A stretch of 24,098 bases of DNA, taken from IMG/VR virus record IMGVR_UViG_3300011430_000346, positions 1-24,098 of that record. The stretch is one strand, 5' to 3'. Positions 6,791-13,632 of this stretch are shown here, piece by piece. The translations under genes and the position numbers were made by a program. The notes under the pieces are model-generated. The model did no database searches. It was not told the origin of the DNA and worked only from the letters and a program-made list of their open reading frames with translations. Within the stretch, counting starts at the first letter, position 1, and every line of letters begins with the position of its first letter. The stretch is from a virus.

Positions 6791-7698
6791 CAGTTCTCTA
6801 CTGTCTGAAACACAAGAGCACTTGAGTTATCATGGAACGGATTCGTTCCTGGAATCACCCAGAAAAGACTGAGACACTCGTCGCCATCCAAGATCGGAAA
6901 CACTGCGCGCTCTCGAATGAGCGACATTGCTGAAGGGCCGTCAGAAGGAAAGCCTGCTAGTTCATTCAGGTAGTACTGGTCATTGCCCCACATTGTGATC
7001 GGGTAGACAAGCGTGAGGTCTGACACGCCAGCTGTAGACGTCCCGTCGAACTGCGCACTCTCGATTGACTGCACTCCAAAGTCACCTGCTTGCGGCGTCA
7101 TGAACAGCGGCTGGGTGTCTGCAGTTGAAACGACCCAAGACGCTTCTGAAAACCCGGTGCTGACCGGCACAACGATCGTCCCCGTCCTTCCTCCGTCACC
7201 GTGCTCGTTCGTGTACGTCACTGTCAGTGTCCGCTGCGTTGCTGCGTTCCGCGCGGTGCTAGCGACAAGAGCCACCCGAACACCCAAGCCCGACACCTTC
7301 CGCGGAAGTCCTACTCCGTTCGTCATGTTCTGAAGTGTCGCTATCGTATGGTCAATTCCACCATACGCAAGCAGACGGTCGTGAAGCAGCATCGTCCCGC
7401 AAGCTTCTATGGCATGCGAGCATCCAACTGCGTGAACTACTTCCACGAGGTGCTGTCGGTTACCTGCCCGCGGCGCGCGCAGTACGATGCTTCCTACATC
7501 ACCGTGCGTGTACGCGACGGCAGTCAGTGCAGGTGTAGGATGAGAACCTGCAACACCTCCAGGAAACTTCACCACGCCGAAGAGGTCTACCCACTGCGTA
7601 AACTTTCGGCCCACGTTGCCAAAGACAACTACGCGTCGTTCTTCCTGGCCGCTTCGAAGAGCGGTTTGGATTTCAGCGTACGTCTCGAAGCCACTCAC
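6790..7698 (-). CDS. Virion structural protein, paralogue of the 7840-8682 product
   Basis: The 302-residue product begins MSGFETYAEIQTAL and ends in VEN. It is clearly related to the 7840-8682 product, which begins MSGFLTYDEIIAAI and ends in AEN. The shared centre is GTMLLHDRLLAYGGIDH...QNMTNGVGLPR versus GTLILADRLLDYGVLDH...QNLTNDVSLAR, and both have a 'GD.GV..(V/I)' segment followed by beta strands. Proteins with this 'LLxYxxxD...T(Q)QxLTN..LPRYTDGKGV' pattern occur in tailed-phage virion regions. It starts with GTG in a GTGA overlap with the 47-residue gene. Fold and role (fibre or tail-surface protein) are inferred from context. Confidence 0.82.
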   Translation of the reverse strand: MSGFETYAEIQTALRSGQEERRVVVFGNVGRKFTQWVDLFGVVKFPGGVAGSHPTPALTAVAYTHGDVGSIVLRAPRAGNRQHLVEVVHAVGCSHAIEACGTMLLHDRLLAYGGIDHTIATLQNMTNGVGLPRKVSGLGVRVALVASTARNAATQRTLTVTYTNEHGDGGRTGTIVVPVSTGFSEASWVVSTADTQPLFMTPQAGDFGVQSIESAQFDGTSTAGVSDLTLVYPITMWGNDQYYLNELAGFPSDGPSAMSLIRERAVFPILDGDECLSLFWVIPGTNPFHDNSSALVFQTVEN

Positions 7699-7838
7699 GA
7701 CGCTTGGCCTTCTCTCACTCCTGATTCATAGACGCGAAGAAACGCCTCTTCCATCATCGCGACAACCTCACGCGGGAGCTCAGGAAACTTTCTTCCAGGA
7801 TTCCTGGTCTCCCAGACTTGCTTGAGTATCTCCATCAT
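7695..7838 (-). CDS. 47-residue protein between two paralogous virion genes
   Basis: This small gene fills the only space between the two paralogues. It starts one base after the upstream TAG and ends in a GTGA overlap with the downstream GTG start. The product begins MMEILKQVWETRNPGRKF and continues with a helical, charged stretch ending EGQAS. A GGAGAA sequence lies about eight bases before the first ATG. Two adjacent ATGs are possible starts; the first is used. Exact coupling on both sides and good third-position GC support it as a real gene. I recognise no family. Confidence 0.7.
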   Translation of the reverse strand: MMEILKQVWETRNPGRKFPELPREVVAMMEEAFLRVYESGVREGQAS

Positions 7839-7839
7839 G

Positions 7840-8682
7840 CTAGTTCTCCGCAGCGCCAAGAGAGCCGAAGAGAACAGGCGTCGCGCTGACGGCCGCCACG
7901 AGGATCCACATCAGCGCGTGGTCGTCGTACAGACGCGGAAGAGACGCGATCTGCATCACAAGGTCCCGTTCACTTGCGACACCTGCTTGGAGTAGTGGAA
8001 GCTCAAGGAGCGGCTTGCACAGCACGAGGTTGGATTTGCCAGCGCCGCCGCCCGCCGCAGAGAAGGTGATGTGATTCACTTTCTTCACGCCATGATCGCC
8101 TGCCGCTAGAGGAATCCAGACACCGTTCACTCCGTGCGGAACCTCGTCAACTGCCGCGGTTGTGCGCATCGCGATGCTCACCGACGTCTGACCGTTAGAC
8201 ACATCTGAGTCGTAGTTCATCGAGAGGTTCTGCGCAACACCACCCAGAACAGTCGTCACTTCAAGGAACGCCATCACGCCTTTGCCGTCTGTGTACCGCG
8301 CGAGCGACACGTCGTTTGTAAGGTTCTGCTGCGCGTTCGAGTTGTGGTCTAGCACGCCGTAGTCAAGGAGCCGATCAGCAAGGATCAGCGTCCCCATCGG
8401 CGAACCCGCTGACGACATCGCGAGCGCGCGAAGCAGATGCAGCGTGCGCCCACCCGTGGGATTTACGAACGCCAACGCACCGGTGATTGAGTCATCGACA
8501 ACACGCGCAGTCAGTGCGGTTGGATCGGTGCCCGCTGCGGGAAGCCCAGAGCGTCTCCACGAAGAGTGGATACGGCCTGCCGCTCCTGACGCTGGCATGG
8601 ACTTGTTGAAGAAGTACGTCTGTCCACGTGCGTTGACGGAGATCGCCGCGATGATCTCGTCGTAAGTGAGAAATCCGCTCAT
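7840..8682 (-). CDS. Virion structural protein, paralogue of the 6790-7698 product
   Basis: The 280-residue product carries the better-preserved form of the shared pattern: DRLLDYGVLDHN, QNLTNDVSLARYTDGKGV, MAFLEVTTVLGGVAQNLSMNYDSD, then PLAAGDHGVKKVNHITFS. I recall this pattern from phage proteins encoded near tail-fibre genes and described only as structural or hypothetical. The frame is open 13 codons further upstream, but the start chosen makes an ATGA overlap with the Gp80-like gene and matches the paralogue's MSGF start. It contains little cysteine and no signal peptide. A tail-tip or fibre role is likely; receptor binding is possible but not shown. Confidence 0.83.
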   Translation of the reverse strand: MSGFLTYDEIIAAISVNARGQTYFFNKSMPASGAAGRIHSSWRRSGLPAAGTDPTALTARVVDDSITGALAFVNPTGGRTLHLLRALAMSSAGSPMGTLILADRLLDYGVLDHNSNAQQNLTNDVSLARYTDGKGVMAFLEVTTVLGGVAQNLSMNYDSDVSNGQTSVSIAMRTTAAVDEVPHGVNGVWIPLAAGDHGVKKVNHITFSAAGGGAGKSNLVLCKPLLELPLLQAGVASERDLVMQIASLPRLYDDHALMWILVAAVSATPVLFGSLGAAEN

Positions 8683-9032
8683 GACACCGTCGCGATCAGC
8701 GTCCCGACTCGCCACTCGCATGTCTGTCCTGCGAGGACTTCCTTGGCTTCGTCAAGAGCTCCGTAGAGGACAGGTGTGTCAAGGTCCGTGTTCCACAGCG
8801 ACGTGTGCGTCACTGTGCAAGCAGGCATCCCGTCGAACTGAACTACAACGTCGTTAGACATGGAGCCTGCGACCGGCGCACCGAAGGTCACAACCTCAGG
8901 AGCATACGATCCTCCGACAACTTCGTTCGCCGTGCAGTCCTCGCCTGGGTCACCGGTGTGCATTCGGACTTCCAGATTGAGGGCGCGAATTGCCGTGAGG
9001 ATCGCTTGCTCGTAAGCGTTTGAGAAACTCAT
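8679..9032 (-). CDS. Gp80-like phage tail/fibre-associated protein
   Basis: The 117-residue product follows a small all-beta phage family found next to tail fibres. A short N-terminal helix (SNAYEQAILTAIRAL) leads to MHTGDPGED, EVVGGSYAPEVVTFGAP, a VVVQFDGM strand, VTHTSLWNTD, VLYGALDEAKEVLAGQ and a final VGTLIATVS strand. The 'GGSYAxxxVTFGAP ... VTHxxLW ... LxxGAL ... V..G' order is the family signature. Length is normal. Both ends overlap neighbours by ATGA. In other phages these proteins lie near the tail tip; the exact function is not settled. Confidence 0.82.
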   Translation of the reverse strand: MSFSNAYEQAILTAIRALNLEVRMHTGDPGEDCTANEVVGGSYAPEVVTFGAPVAGSMSNDVVVQFDGMPACTVTHTSLWNTDLDTPVLYGALDEAKEVLAGQTCEWRVGTLIATVS

Positions 9033-9772
9033 GCGTACGCCTCGACGATGAGCATCCCGTCACCGCCGTTGCCGCCGTTCAGCACAGCGGGACCAGGGTT
9101 CGCCACTGCGCCACCACCGCCACCACCCGGCACCGCCCCGTTGAGACCATTGCCCAAGATCACCGGGTCGCCTCCGGAACCGTAGAAGGAGTGGCCTCCG
9201 CGTCCGCTGATGCCAAACGCGAGACCTCCGAGGATGAAACCAGACTCTCCCTGTCGTGTTCCTGTAGCAAAGTCGTATCCCGCTCCAGGAGGGTAGTTCG
9301 CAGCACCAAGCACAGCGCCATCAGCAACCGCAGGCGCAGCCGCGCCAGGACCGCCACGCCCGCCTTGAGCTTTGAGGATCTGCCCGGTTGAATCATCGAC
9401 TGTCGTGTCGCCGCCCGCACCCGCGCCGCCGCCGATACCACCCGCGCTGCCGGCGCCTACGACCCAGTTGTACTGAGCTTCCGGGCTATTCACAGTGAGC
9501 TCAGCGTACTCGCCAGATGCTCCGCCGCCCGTAACAGCAATGCCGGGCACGACGAGTGTGATGCCGCCCGCGCCCGCGCCCGCGCCCGTTGCTTTGAAGA
9601 TCAGGAACCGCGTATCTTCTGGCGTCGCGTATACACCAGAGCCGACTGTCAGGATTGTCCGAGAGATCAAGATGACCCCCTGAATGTACTTGCCGTCCTC
9701 CCGGAGAAAACGACTCCCTCCGGGTGCGATAGGCGATACACGCTGCGTCTCTTGGCAAGACTTACGAACCAC
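9029..9772 (-). CDS. Glycine-rich tail-fibre/adhesin-like protein
   Basis: The 247-residue product has an N-terminal beta region (VILISRTILTVGSGVYATPEDTRFLIFKA) followed by a long Gly/Ala-rich section with runs such as GAGAGAGG, GGIGGGAGAGG and PGGGGGGA. It closes with GGNGGDGMLIVEAYA, the usual end of glycine-rich phage fibre-tip domains. Such domains form polyglycine-II-type bundles and often act in receptor binding. The start used is GTG, overlapping the upstream gene by 11 bases, with GAGG about seven bases ahead. A later start near VILIS would also leave a complete domain. Positioned at the head of the fibre module. Confidence 0.83.
   Translation of the reverse strand: MVRKSCQETQRVSPIAPGGSRFLREDGKYIQGVILISRTILTVGSGVYATPEDTRFLIFKATGAGAGAGGITLVVPGIAVTGGGASGEYAELTVNSPEAQYNWVVGAGSAGGIGGGAGAGGDTTVDDSTGQILKAQGGRGGPGAAAPAVADGAVLGAANYPPGAGYDFATGTRQGESGFILGGLAFGISGRGGHSFYGSGGDPVILGNGLNGAVPGGGGGGAVANPGPAVLNGGNGGDGMLIVEAYA
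9567..9588. repeat. Hexanucleotide tandem repeat inside the glycine-rich gene
   Basis: The unit CCCGCG repeats three times plus four more bases on the plus strand, coding for alternating Gly-Ala on the minus strand. Gain or loss of a unit keeps the reading frame and adds or removes two residues. Confidence 0.85.
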
Positions 9773-10178
9773 GGATTGTCCTCAAAAGCTCCTCGACTTC
9801 CACACCGCCAAGCTCCTGCGTCAGCATGCGCATCTGCGTGTTCGCGTCCTTCGTGTCTGGACTCGGTGTTCGCGGCGCGCGCTTGTTCTTCGCGGCCATC
9901 ACGATGCTGAGCGCCTTTCTGATGGTGTCACCATGCTCGCGCTCGAACTTGATACGCGCTTCGTACAGCTCCTTCTGTGACAGTTCGAGAGCGACCCTCT
10001 GGTTCTCGATGATCTTCTCTCGAGCGGCCACAGCGGCTTCGCGAAGCAATGTCTGCTGCTCGCGTACGTCGTCGATTTCCTTGTCCTTTGACCACAGCTT
10101 TGCCCACAAAGCGACGATGACCAGAGCCATCGCTCCGCAGCCACCGCCGAGCAGGTACTTGACCATCTCTTCTGACAT
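9762..10178 (-). CDS. N-anchored coiled-coil membrane protein
   Basis: The 138-residue product has a membrane helix at about residues 8-28 (LLGGGCGAMALVIVALWAKLW). A long charged coiled coil follows (about 32-98, with repeated Glu, Lys and Leu spacing), then a polar Pro/Thr-rich tail ending in a short helix. The layout fits an i-spanin or a holin-like scaffold, but also many phage proteins of unknown role. The ATG is five bases after GGAGG. It follows a 130-base non-coding gap and precedes the fibre genes. It has the same anchor-plus-coil plan as the 2040-2324 product, without detectable sequence identity. Confidence 0.78.
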   Translation of the reverse strand: MSEEMVKYLLGGGCGAMALVIVALWAKLWSKDKEIDDVREQQTLLREAAVAAREKIIENQRVALELSQKELYEARIKFEREHGDTIRKALSIVMAAKNKRAPRTPSPDTKDANTQMRMLTQELGGVEVEELLRTIRGS

Positions 10179-10308
10179 GCAGTCCTCCGGTATGCGCTGA
10201 CAACATCTTTCAAACCCGTGCTCGCTCGTTCATCCCTGCATGACAGATGACCGGCGATACACAGCGCGCATCGGAGCGTACGCGACAGTTGCAACTAAGC
10301 GGCGGCTA
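10179..10308. other. Non-coding gap with a palindrome and a direct repeat
   Basis: The gap between two minus-strand genes holds a perfect 10-base palindrome AGTTGCAACT at 10287-10296. It also has an 11-base direct repeat TACGCGACAGT at 10279-10289 and 10310-10320; the second copy overlaps the end of the next gene. No convincing -35/-10 pair or terminator is visible. Confidence 0.4.
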
Positions 10309-10614
10309 CTACGCGACAGTCAGCTTCTTGTGCTTCCTCGCGACGTGATACACTTCCGGGTACATCCCCTGTCCGTCGTGCGGAGCGTAGTCAGTCTGCG
10401 TGTCACCGAACTTGTTGCGGCTTGCCTTGACGTAACAGTCAGCGGCGTTCCATCCTTGCAGCCAAAGCCCGTTGAGCCTTGTGAGCCTTCGCTGCAGTTT
10501 CAGCGTCATGTTGTCAAAGGTCCGGTACGGGAGCGAAGTCCTGGGCTTCTCTTCAAGTCGAGCTTTCCAGCCCATCTCCTCTTCGCTTGCCGTGCCGTCT
10601 TGCGATCGGAACAT
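10309..10614 (-). CDS. Small basic protein downstream of the methyltransferase, unknown
   Basis: The 101-residue product begins MFRSQDGTASEEEMGWKARL and is followed by a basic helical stretch (MTLKLQRRLTRLNGLW). It ends in a Tyr/His-rich section and HVARKHKKLTV. The frame is open further upstream inside the methyltransferase gene, but the ATG used here comes one base after that gene's stop, in keeping with tight coupling. The basic character would suit nucleic-acid binding, and the position right after a DNA methyltransferase could hint at a partner. Both are guesses. No family is recognised. Confidence 0.65.
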   Translation of the reverse strand: MFRSQDGTASEEEMGWKARLEEKPRTSLPYRTFDNMTLKLQRRLTRLNGLWLQGWNAADCYVKASRNKFGDTQTDYAPHDGQGMYPEVYHVARKHKKLTVA

Positions 10615-10615
10615 C

Positions 10616-11869
10616 TTAGGCCGCTGCCTCTTCGTACACTGTCTGCTTCCATCGGTGCGTGAAGTCGACCATGAACTGGTGCTCGCCGTCCGGTACGAGC
10701 TCGTACTCTTCCCACCCTTCCGGCTCGACGGTGTCCAGCGCTGCAAGCGCAATCCTCGCTGCCCAACGCCCTGCGGTCAGCGGGCAGTTCTTCGCGAGGA
10801 CCGACGCTGCTTTCGCGACGCTGTCTGTCCATGTGAACGAGAACGAGTCTGGCAGCGACATAATGCGCGCAAACTCGCGCACAGTCAGGCCGCGCTTCTC
10901 CGCGTAGTGCATGAACCCGCCCGAGCACATCCCGGTGAGTACCCACGCGCCGCGCCGTTCTCCGTCGATGCGCCGCACGCGTCCGAAGAACTGCTCCAGG
11001 ACGAGGCGCTCCCAAAGAGCCTCAGCTCCCTTAGGAACTGTCCTGTGTTGCGCGTGGTAGCGCGCGAGGACGCGCTCGACGTCCTCACCGATGCGCCACC
11101 CGTCGTCCCACAGAGTGGACTGCACATGGCGCCACGACGGAGACTCAATCCACTGGTGCGCGGTGATCTCGTTCGTGTCCGCGTGCTGCATCGCCCAGTC
11201 GCTCGGAAGGTTGCGCCTGGGCTGCGGTGCCCACGTCTCCTGGAGACCCATGAGGTCGCCGATGACCTCATGATACGTGGGCGGCTGCTCTTGAGGCGGC
11301 ACGAAGCACCGGAACGGAATGCGCGCCGCGTACCAGAAATACCGCGCTCGCGCTTGGCACCCGTTGAGCGAAGCGTCACTGTGCAGCAGGTGATACAGCT
11401 TGTAGTCCTCACCTGTGCGCTCACGAAGGATGCGCAAGTACGTGTACATCAGCGACTTGCCCTGCGAATACGCCTGACGCACAGACTCGAACGCGACTAC
11501 CTCAGGTCCTGGGCGACCGTCCTCACCCGTGCACCGCGCAGCGTACTCCACGAGCTTGCGTTGGCACGAGTTGATCGGCGAGTCGATGCCGCGTGAGTTC
11601 GGACCGCCGTTGTTGTTGATGACGCTGAAACCGCTGCACGGCGGCGTGCCGTTGAGGTACGCTGCACCGTGCACCGGCTCCCACAGCTCCGCTTCGCCGG
11701 TCTCCATCTCGAAGTCGGTACCGAAGAGGTGCGTGTTCGCGTCCACGCAAGCGTTCCCGAACCCACCAGGGAGCGCAAGGCGCCGCGCGATGGTGAATCC
11801 TTCCTTGACCGCGCCCAGCGCGACGCCGCCGCCGCCGAGCGCTTGGCAGTCAATGTAGCGGTGGCTCAC
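10616..11869 (-). CDS. DNA (cytosine-5) methyltransferase
   Basis: The 417-residue enzyme would transfer a methyl group from S-adenosylmethionine to cytosine C5, probably shielding phage DNA from host restriction. Motif I is DCQALGGGGVALGAVKEGF (7-25), motif IV TPPCSGFS with catalytic Cys78, motif VI FESV (127-130), motif VIII QARARYF (172-178), and the C-terminal motifs GLTVREFARIMSLPDSF (327-343) and NCPLTAGRWAARI (361-373). A target-recognition region of about 130 residues lies between. Motif VI is ESV instead of the usual ENV, keeping the glutamate but losing the asparagine. The start is GTG in a GTGA overlap with the exported-protein gene. No partner endonuclease is visible, so it looks like an orphan phage methyltransferase. 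Confidence 0.9.
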   Translation of the reverse strand: MSHRYIDCQALGGGGVALGAVKEGFTIARRLALPGGFGNACVDANTHLFGTDFEMETGEAELWEPVHGAAYLNGTPPCSGFSVINNNGGPNSRGIDSPINSCQRKLVEYAARCTGEDGRPGPEVVAFESVRQAYSQGKSLMYTYLRILRERTGEDYKLYHLLHSDASLNGCQARARYFWYAARIPFRCFVPPQEQPPTYHEVIGDLMGLQETWAPQPRRNLPSDWAMQHADTNEITAHQWIESPSWRHVQSTLWDDGWRIGEDVERVLARYHAQHRTVPKGAEALWERLVLEQFFGRVRRIDGERRGAWVLTGMCSGGFMHYAEKRGLTVREFARIMSLPDSFSFTWTDSVAKAASVLAKNCPLTAGRWAARIALAALDTVEPEGWEEYELVPDGEHQFMVDFTHRWKQTVYEEAAA

Positions 11870-12195
11870 TTGGGCGCCTGCTTGTACGTGATGAGCGCGC
11901 CCTTCGCTTCCTCAGGGTGATTGTGCACGCGCTCGAGGAACGCTCGCACGTCCTTCTGGTCGTGCGTGTCGAGCGCGCGCTCCTGGAGACGAATGGCCTC
12001 ACCCGTGTATCCGTAGAGGAGACACTCGCGCGCTGTGAGGTCGATAGGCGGGCGCACCGAAGCGTTCACAACGGGCACCATCGGCCGACCGTCCCAGACG
12101 AACGCAGCAGATGCTTTGCGCGGAGCACAAAGAGCACCGCTCACCAACGCGGCTGCTACCGCAACAAGCATGCAGCTCAAGAGGTACTTTTTCAC
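11866..12195 (-). CDS. Small exported protein with Sec signal peptide
   Basis: The 109-residue product has a typical signal peptide: MKKY, a hydrophobic core (LLSCMLVAVAAALVSGAL) and a likely signal peptidase I site after APRKASA. A GALC sequence in the core is a poor lipobox because leucine sits before the cysteine. The mature part of about 80 residues is polar and helical (TARECLLYGYTGEAIRLQERAL, VRAFLERVHNHPEEA) and has no catalytic motif that I recognise. It overlaps its neighbours by ATG/stop couplings on both sides. A periplasmic role in lysis, superinfection exclusion or envelope change is possible but not shown. Confidence 0.8.
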   Translation of the reverse strand: MKKYLLSCMLVAVAAALVSGALCAPRKASAAFVWDGRPMVPVVNASVRPPIDLTARECLLYGYTGEAIRLQERALDTHDQKDVRAFLERVHNHPEEAKGALITYKQAPK

Positions 12196-12422
12196 TTGGT
12201 CACCACGCCTGGGCGTGTCTTGGACGCGTCAAGCACCGTGATGCGATCGGCGCCAATGGCAAGACGGCGCTTGTGCGTCTCCTTGCCTTCGGTGACGTTC
12301 GCCATGACCACGTAGTCTCGACCGCCGCACCACTTCTCGATGATGCCTGGATGCTTTCCATCGACGAGAACGCGCACGCCCTTCTGCAGCGGTCCGTTCG
12401 TGTGGTCGCTCAGCATGTTCAT
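12192..12422 (-). CDS. Small KOW/SH3-like beta-barrel protein, unknown
   Basis: The 76-residue product contains KGVRVLVDGKHPGIIEKWCGGRDYVVMANV, then HKRRLAIGADRITVLD. The alternation of short strands with 'V.G..G.I......Y.V' resembles small KOW or SH3-type barrels. It is basic overall. The ATG forms an ATGA overlap with the stop of the small-terminase candidate, and its own stop overlaps the start of the exported protein. Position directly after the small terminase suggests a packaging or virion-assembly role, but that is only contextual. Confidence 0.75.
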   Translation of the reverse strand: MNMLSDHTNGPLQKGVRVLVDGKHPGIIEKWCGGRDYVVMANVTEGKETHKRRLAIGADRITVLDASKTRPGVVTK

Positions 12423-13066
12423 GTGATGATGATCGTGGTGCCGGCCTTTGCGTTCTCGTTCGTCGTCTTGATGTCGTTGAACTCAGTCATGATCGCCTTC
12501 AGCTTCGACTCATCTGTCACGTACCGCTCGACGATACGCGTGACGCTCATCATCATCTGCTGCACCTGCTTCGGCGTGTAAAGCCCTCGCGTCAACGCCA
12601 TGACCTTTGCGGCTTTCTCCACAAGGCTCATCACGTTCTGGAGATTGTTCAGCAAGGCCTGTCGAGACGCCGCCTTCAGCTCCGGATTGATCTCGCCTTC
12701 CTTCTCTCCGTAGTGCGCCGCGTCGAAAATCCGCACAGCGCGCTCAGTGAGCAGCCGTGCGAGGTCAATCTCTGCTTCGAGCGAGAACCGGTCGTTCTCC
12801 GCTTCCGCGAACTCTTTGAGCGCGTCTTGCAATCGTTTCGATGCGCGCGTCGTGTACGGTGAGTGGCTCATCTCGCGTCGCCTCCCGTGCGAACGTCCCC
12901 CGTGCACGCGACAGCGAGGCGGGTCCGTGCCTTTCTCACCCCAATGCGGACATTGCTCTCCGTGCAGAGGGCCGTCAGCACGTCGACGCCCGATGCAGCG
13001 TCTAGGATGGTCTGGCGCAGGACATCCGTGCAGGTGGTGCGATGAGGGATTGTCGCCAGTGGGCAT
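12419..13066 (-). CDS. Terminase small subunit-like protein with Cys/His N-terminus
   Basis: The 215-residue product has an N-terminal Cys/His region (Cys15, Cys24, Cys39, Cys52) ending in CRVHGG (52-57). A long helical part follows: ASKRLQDALKEFAEAENDRFSLEAEIDLARLLTERA and, later, YTPKQVQQMMMSVTRIVERYVTDESKLKAIMTEF. This 'C..xxxCxxHGG' start plus helical body is characteristic of a phage family usually labelled terminase small subunit. Such proteins recognise the packaging site and help recruit the large subunit. The ATG lies nine bases after AAAGGAGG and follows a promoter-like gap. It is unusually far from terL, about 8 kb. Family match is from memory; DNA-binding function is inferred. Confidence 0.72.
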   Translation of the reverse strand: MPTGDNPSSHHLHGCPAPDHPRRCIGRRRADGPLHGEQCPHWGEKGTDPPRCRVHGGRSHGRRREMSHSPYTTRASKRLQDALKEFAEAENDRFSLEAEIDLARLLTERAVRIFDAAHYGEKEGEINPELKAASRQALLNNLQNVMSLVEKAAKVMALTRGLYTPKQVQQMMMSVTRIVERYVTDESKLKAIMTEFNDIKTTNENAKAGTTIIIT

Positions 13067-13085
13067 CCTACGACGCCTCCTTTAT

Positions 13086-13094
13086 ACTATACCA
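13086..13094 (-). promoter_or_regulatory. Extended -10 promoter candidate for the small-terminase operon
   Basis: On the minus strand TGGTATAGT matches an extended -10 box (TGnTATAAT with one mismatch). It lies just before AAAGGAGG and the ATG at 13066. No good -35 box is seen, as is usual for extended -10 promoters. The predicted start site would give a very short leader. The rest of this 118-base gap shows nothing clear. Confidence 0.35.
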
Positions 13095-13184
13095 CATTCT
13101 GCTGAGGTTCTGCCGGTCCCTGAAGGTGCTGGCGCACATTTGCATTGAACGCGCGCGTGATGCTCTTTGCGTGCGTACGCTGAG

Positions 13185-13460
13185 TTACGTTCTCGTCAGA
13201 TTGTTGACGTTCTGTGGGCTTGCATTGCTGTGCACCATCTCCTTGGTGAGGCGCTTGACGCAAGCGATGAGCGACGCTGCTTCGACAAGCTGGCCCTCGA
13301 CCGCTTTGAGGTCCGCGAAGGTCAACGACTTGGAGAGCGCATCTGCGTACATGTTGACTTCGTACGCGTCGCTCGTGAGTTGAAACAACGTGCCCATCAC
13401 TCGGTCAATGTCCGAGCGCTGCAGGAAGGGCTTCTTGTGCGGCTTACCGGTTTTCGGCAT
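13185..13460 (-). CDS. Small helical protein, unknown
   Basis: The 91-residue product begins MPKTGKPHKKPF, a basic tail, and continues with helices (SDIDRVMGTLFQLTSDAYEVNMYADAL, FADLKAVEGQLVEAASLIACVKRLTKEMV). The frame runs on upstream, but AAGGAG lies eight bases before the ATG used, and the upstream extension is arginine-rich shadow sequence. It overlaps the end of the 13444-13632 gene by 17 bases. It ends before the gap in front of the small terminase. No family is recognised. Confidence 0.75.
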   Translation of the reverse strand: MPKTGKPHKKPFLQRSDIDRVMGTLFQLTSDAYEVNMYADALSKSLTFADLKAVEGQLVEAASLIACVKRLTKEMVHSNASPQNVNNLTRT

Positions 13461-13632
13461 TCGAGTGCTCCTTGGTTGGATGTGGCCACGAGGGACGAAG
13501 GACCCAGTCAAGCGACACTTGCGTCTGAATGACGAACGACGTCGTCCCATGAGAGAAGTTCTCCATGTGCTTTGCTACGATGAAGCGAAACTGCAAGACC
13601 TTCACGACTTCAAACGCAGAACTGTTGCTCAC
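13444..13632 (-). CDS. 62-residue protein, unknown
   Basis: The GTG start makes a GTGA overlap with the stop of the zinc/HTH gene, giving MSNSSAFEVVKVLQFRF and onward to a polar end, HPTKEHSNAENR. The region around FVIQTQVSLDWVLRPSW looks beta-like. Third codon positions are mostly G or C, as in neighbouring genes, which supports this as coding. An internal ATG would give only 40 residues. It is probably co-translated with the upstream regulator-like gene. Function unknown. Confidence 0.62.
   Translation of the reverse strand: MSNSSAFEVVKVLQFRFIVAKHMENFSHGTTSFVIQTQVSLDWVLRPSWPHPTKEHSNAENR

Noticed and set aside
12115-12130. GALC in the exported protein as a lipobox
   Set aside because: Leucine directly before the cysteine is not accepted in lipoboxes, and a good signal peptidase I site follows at ASA.
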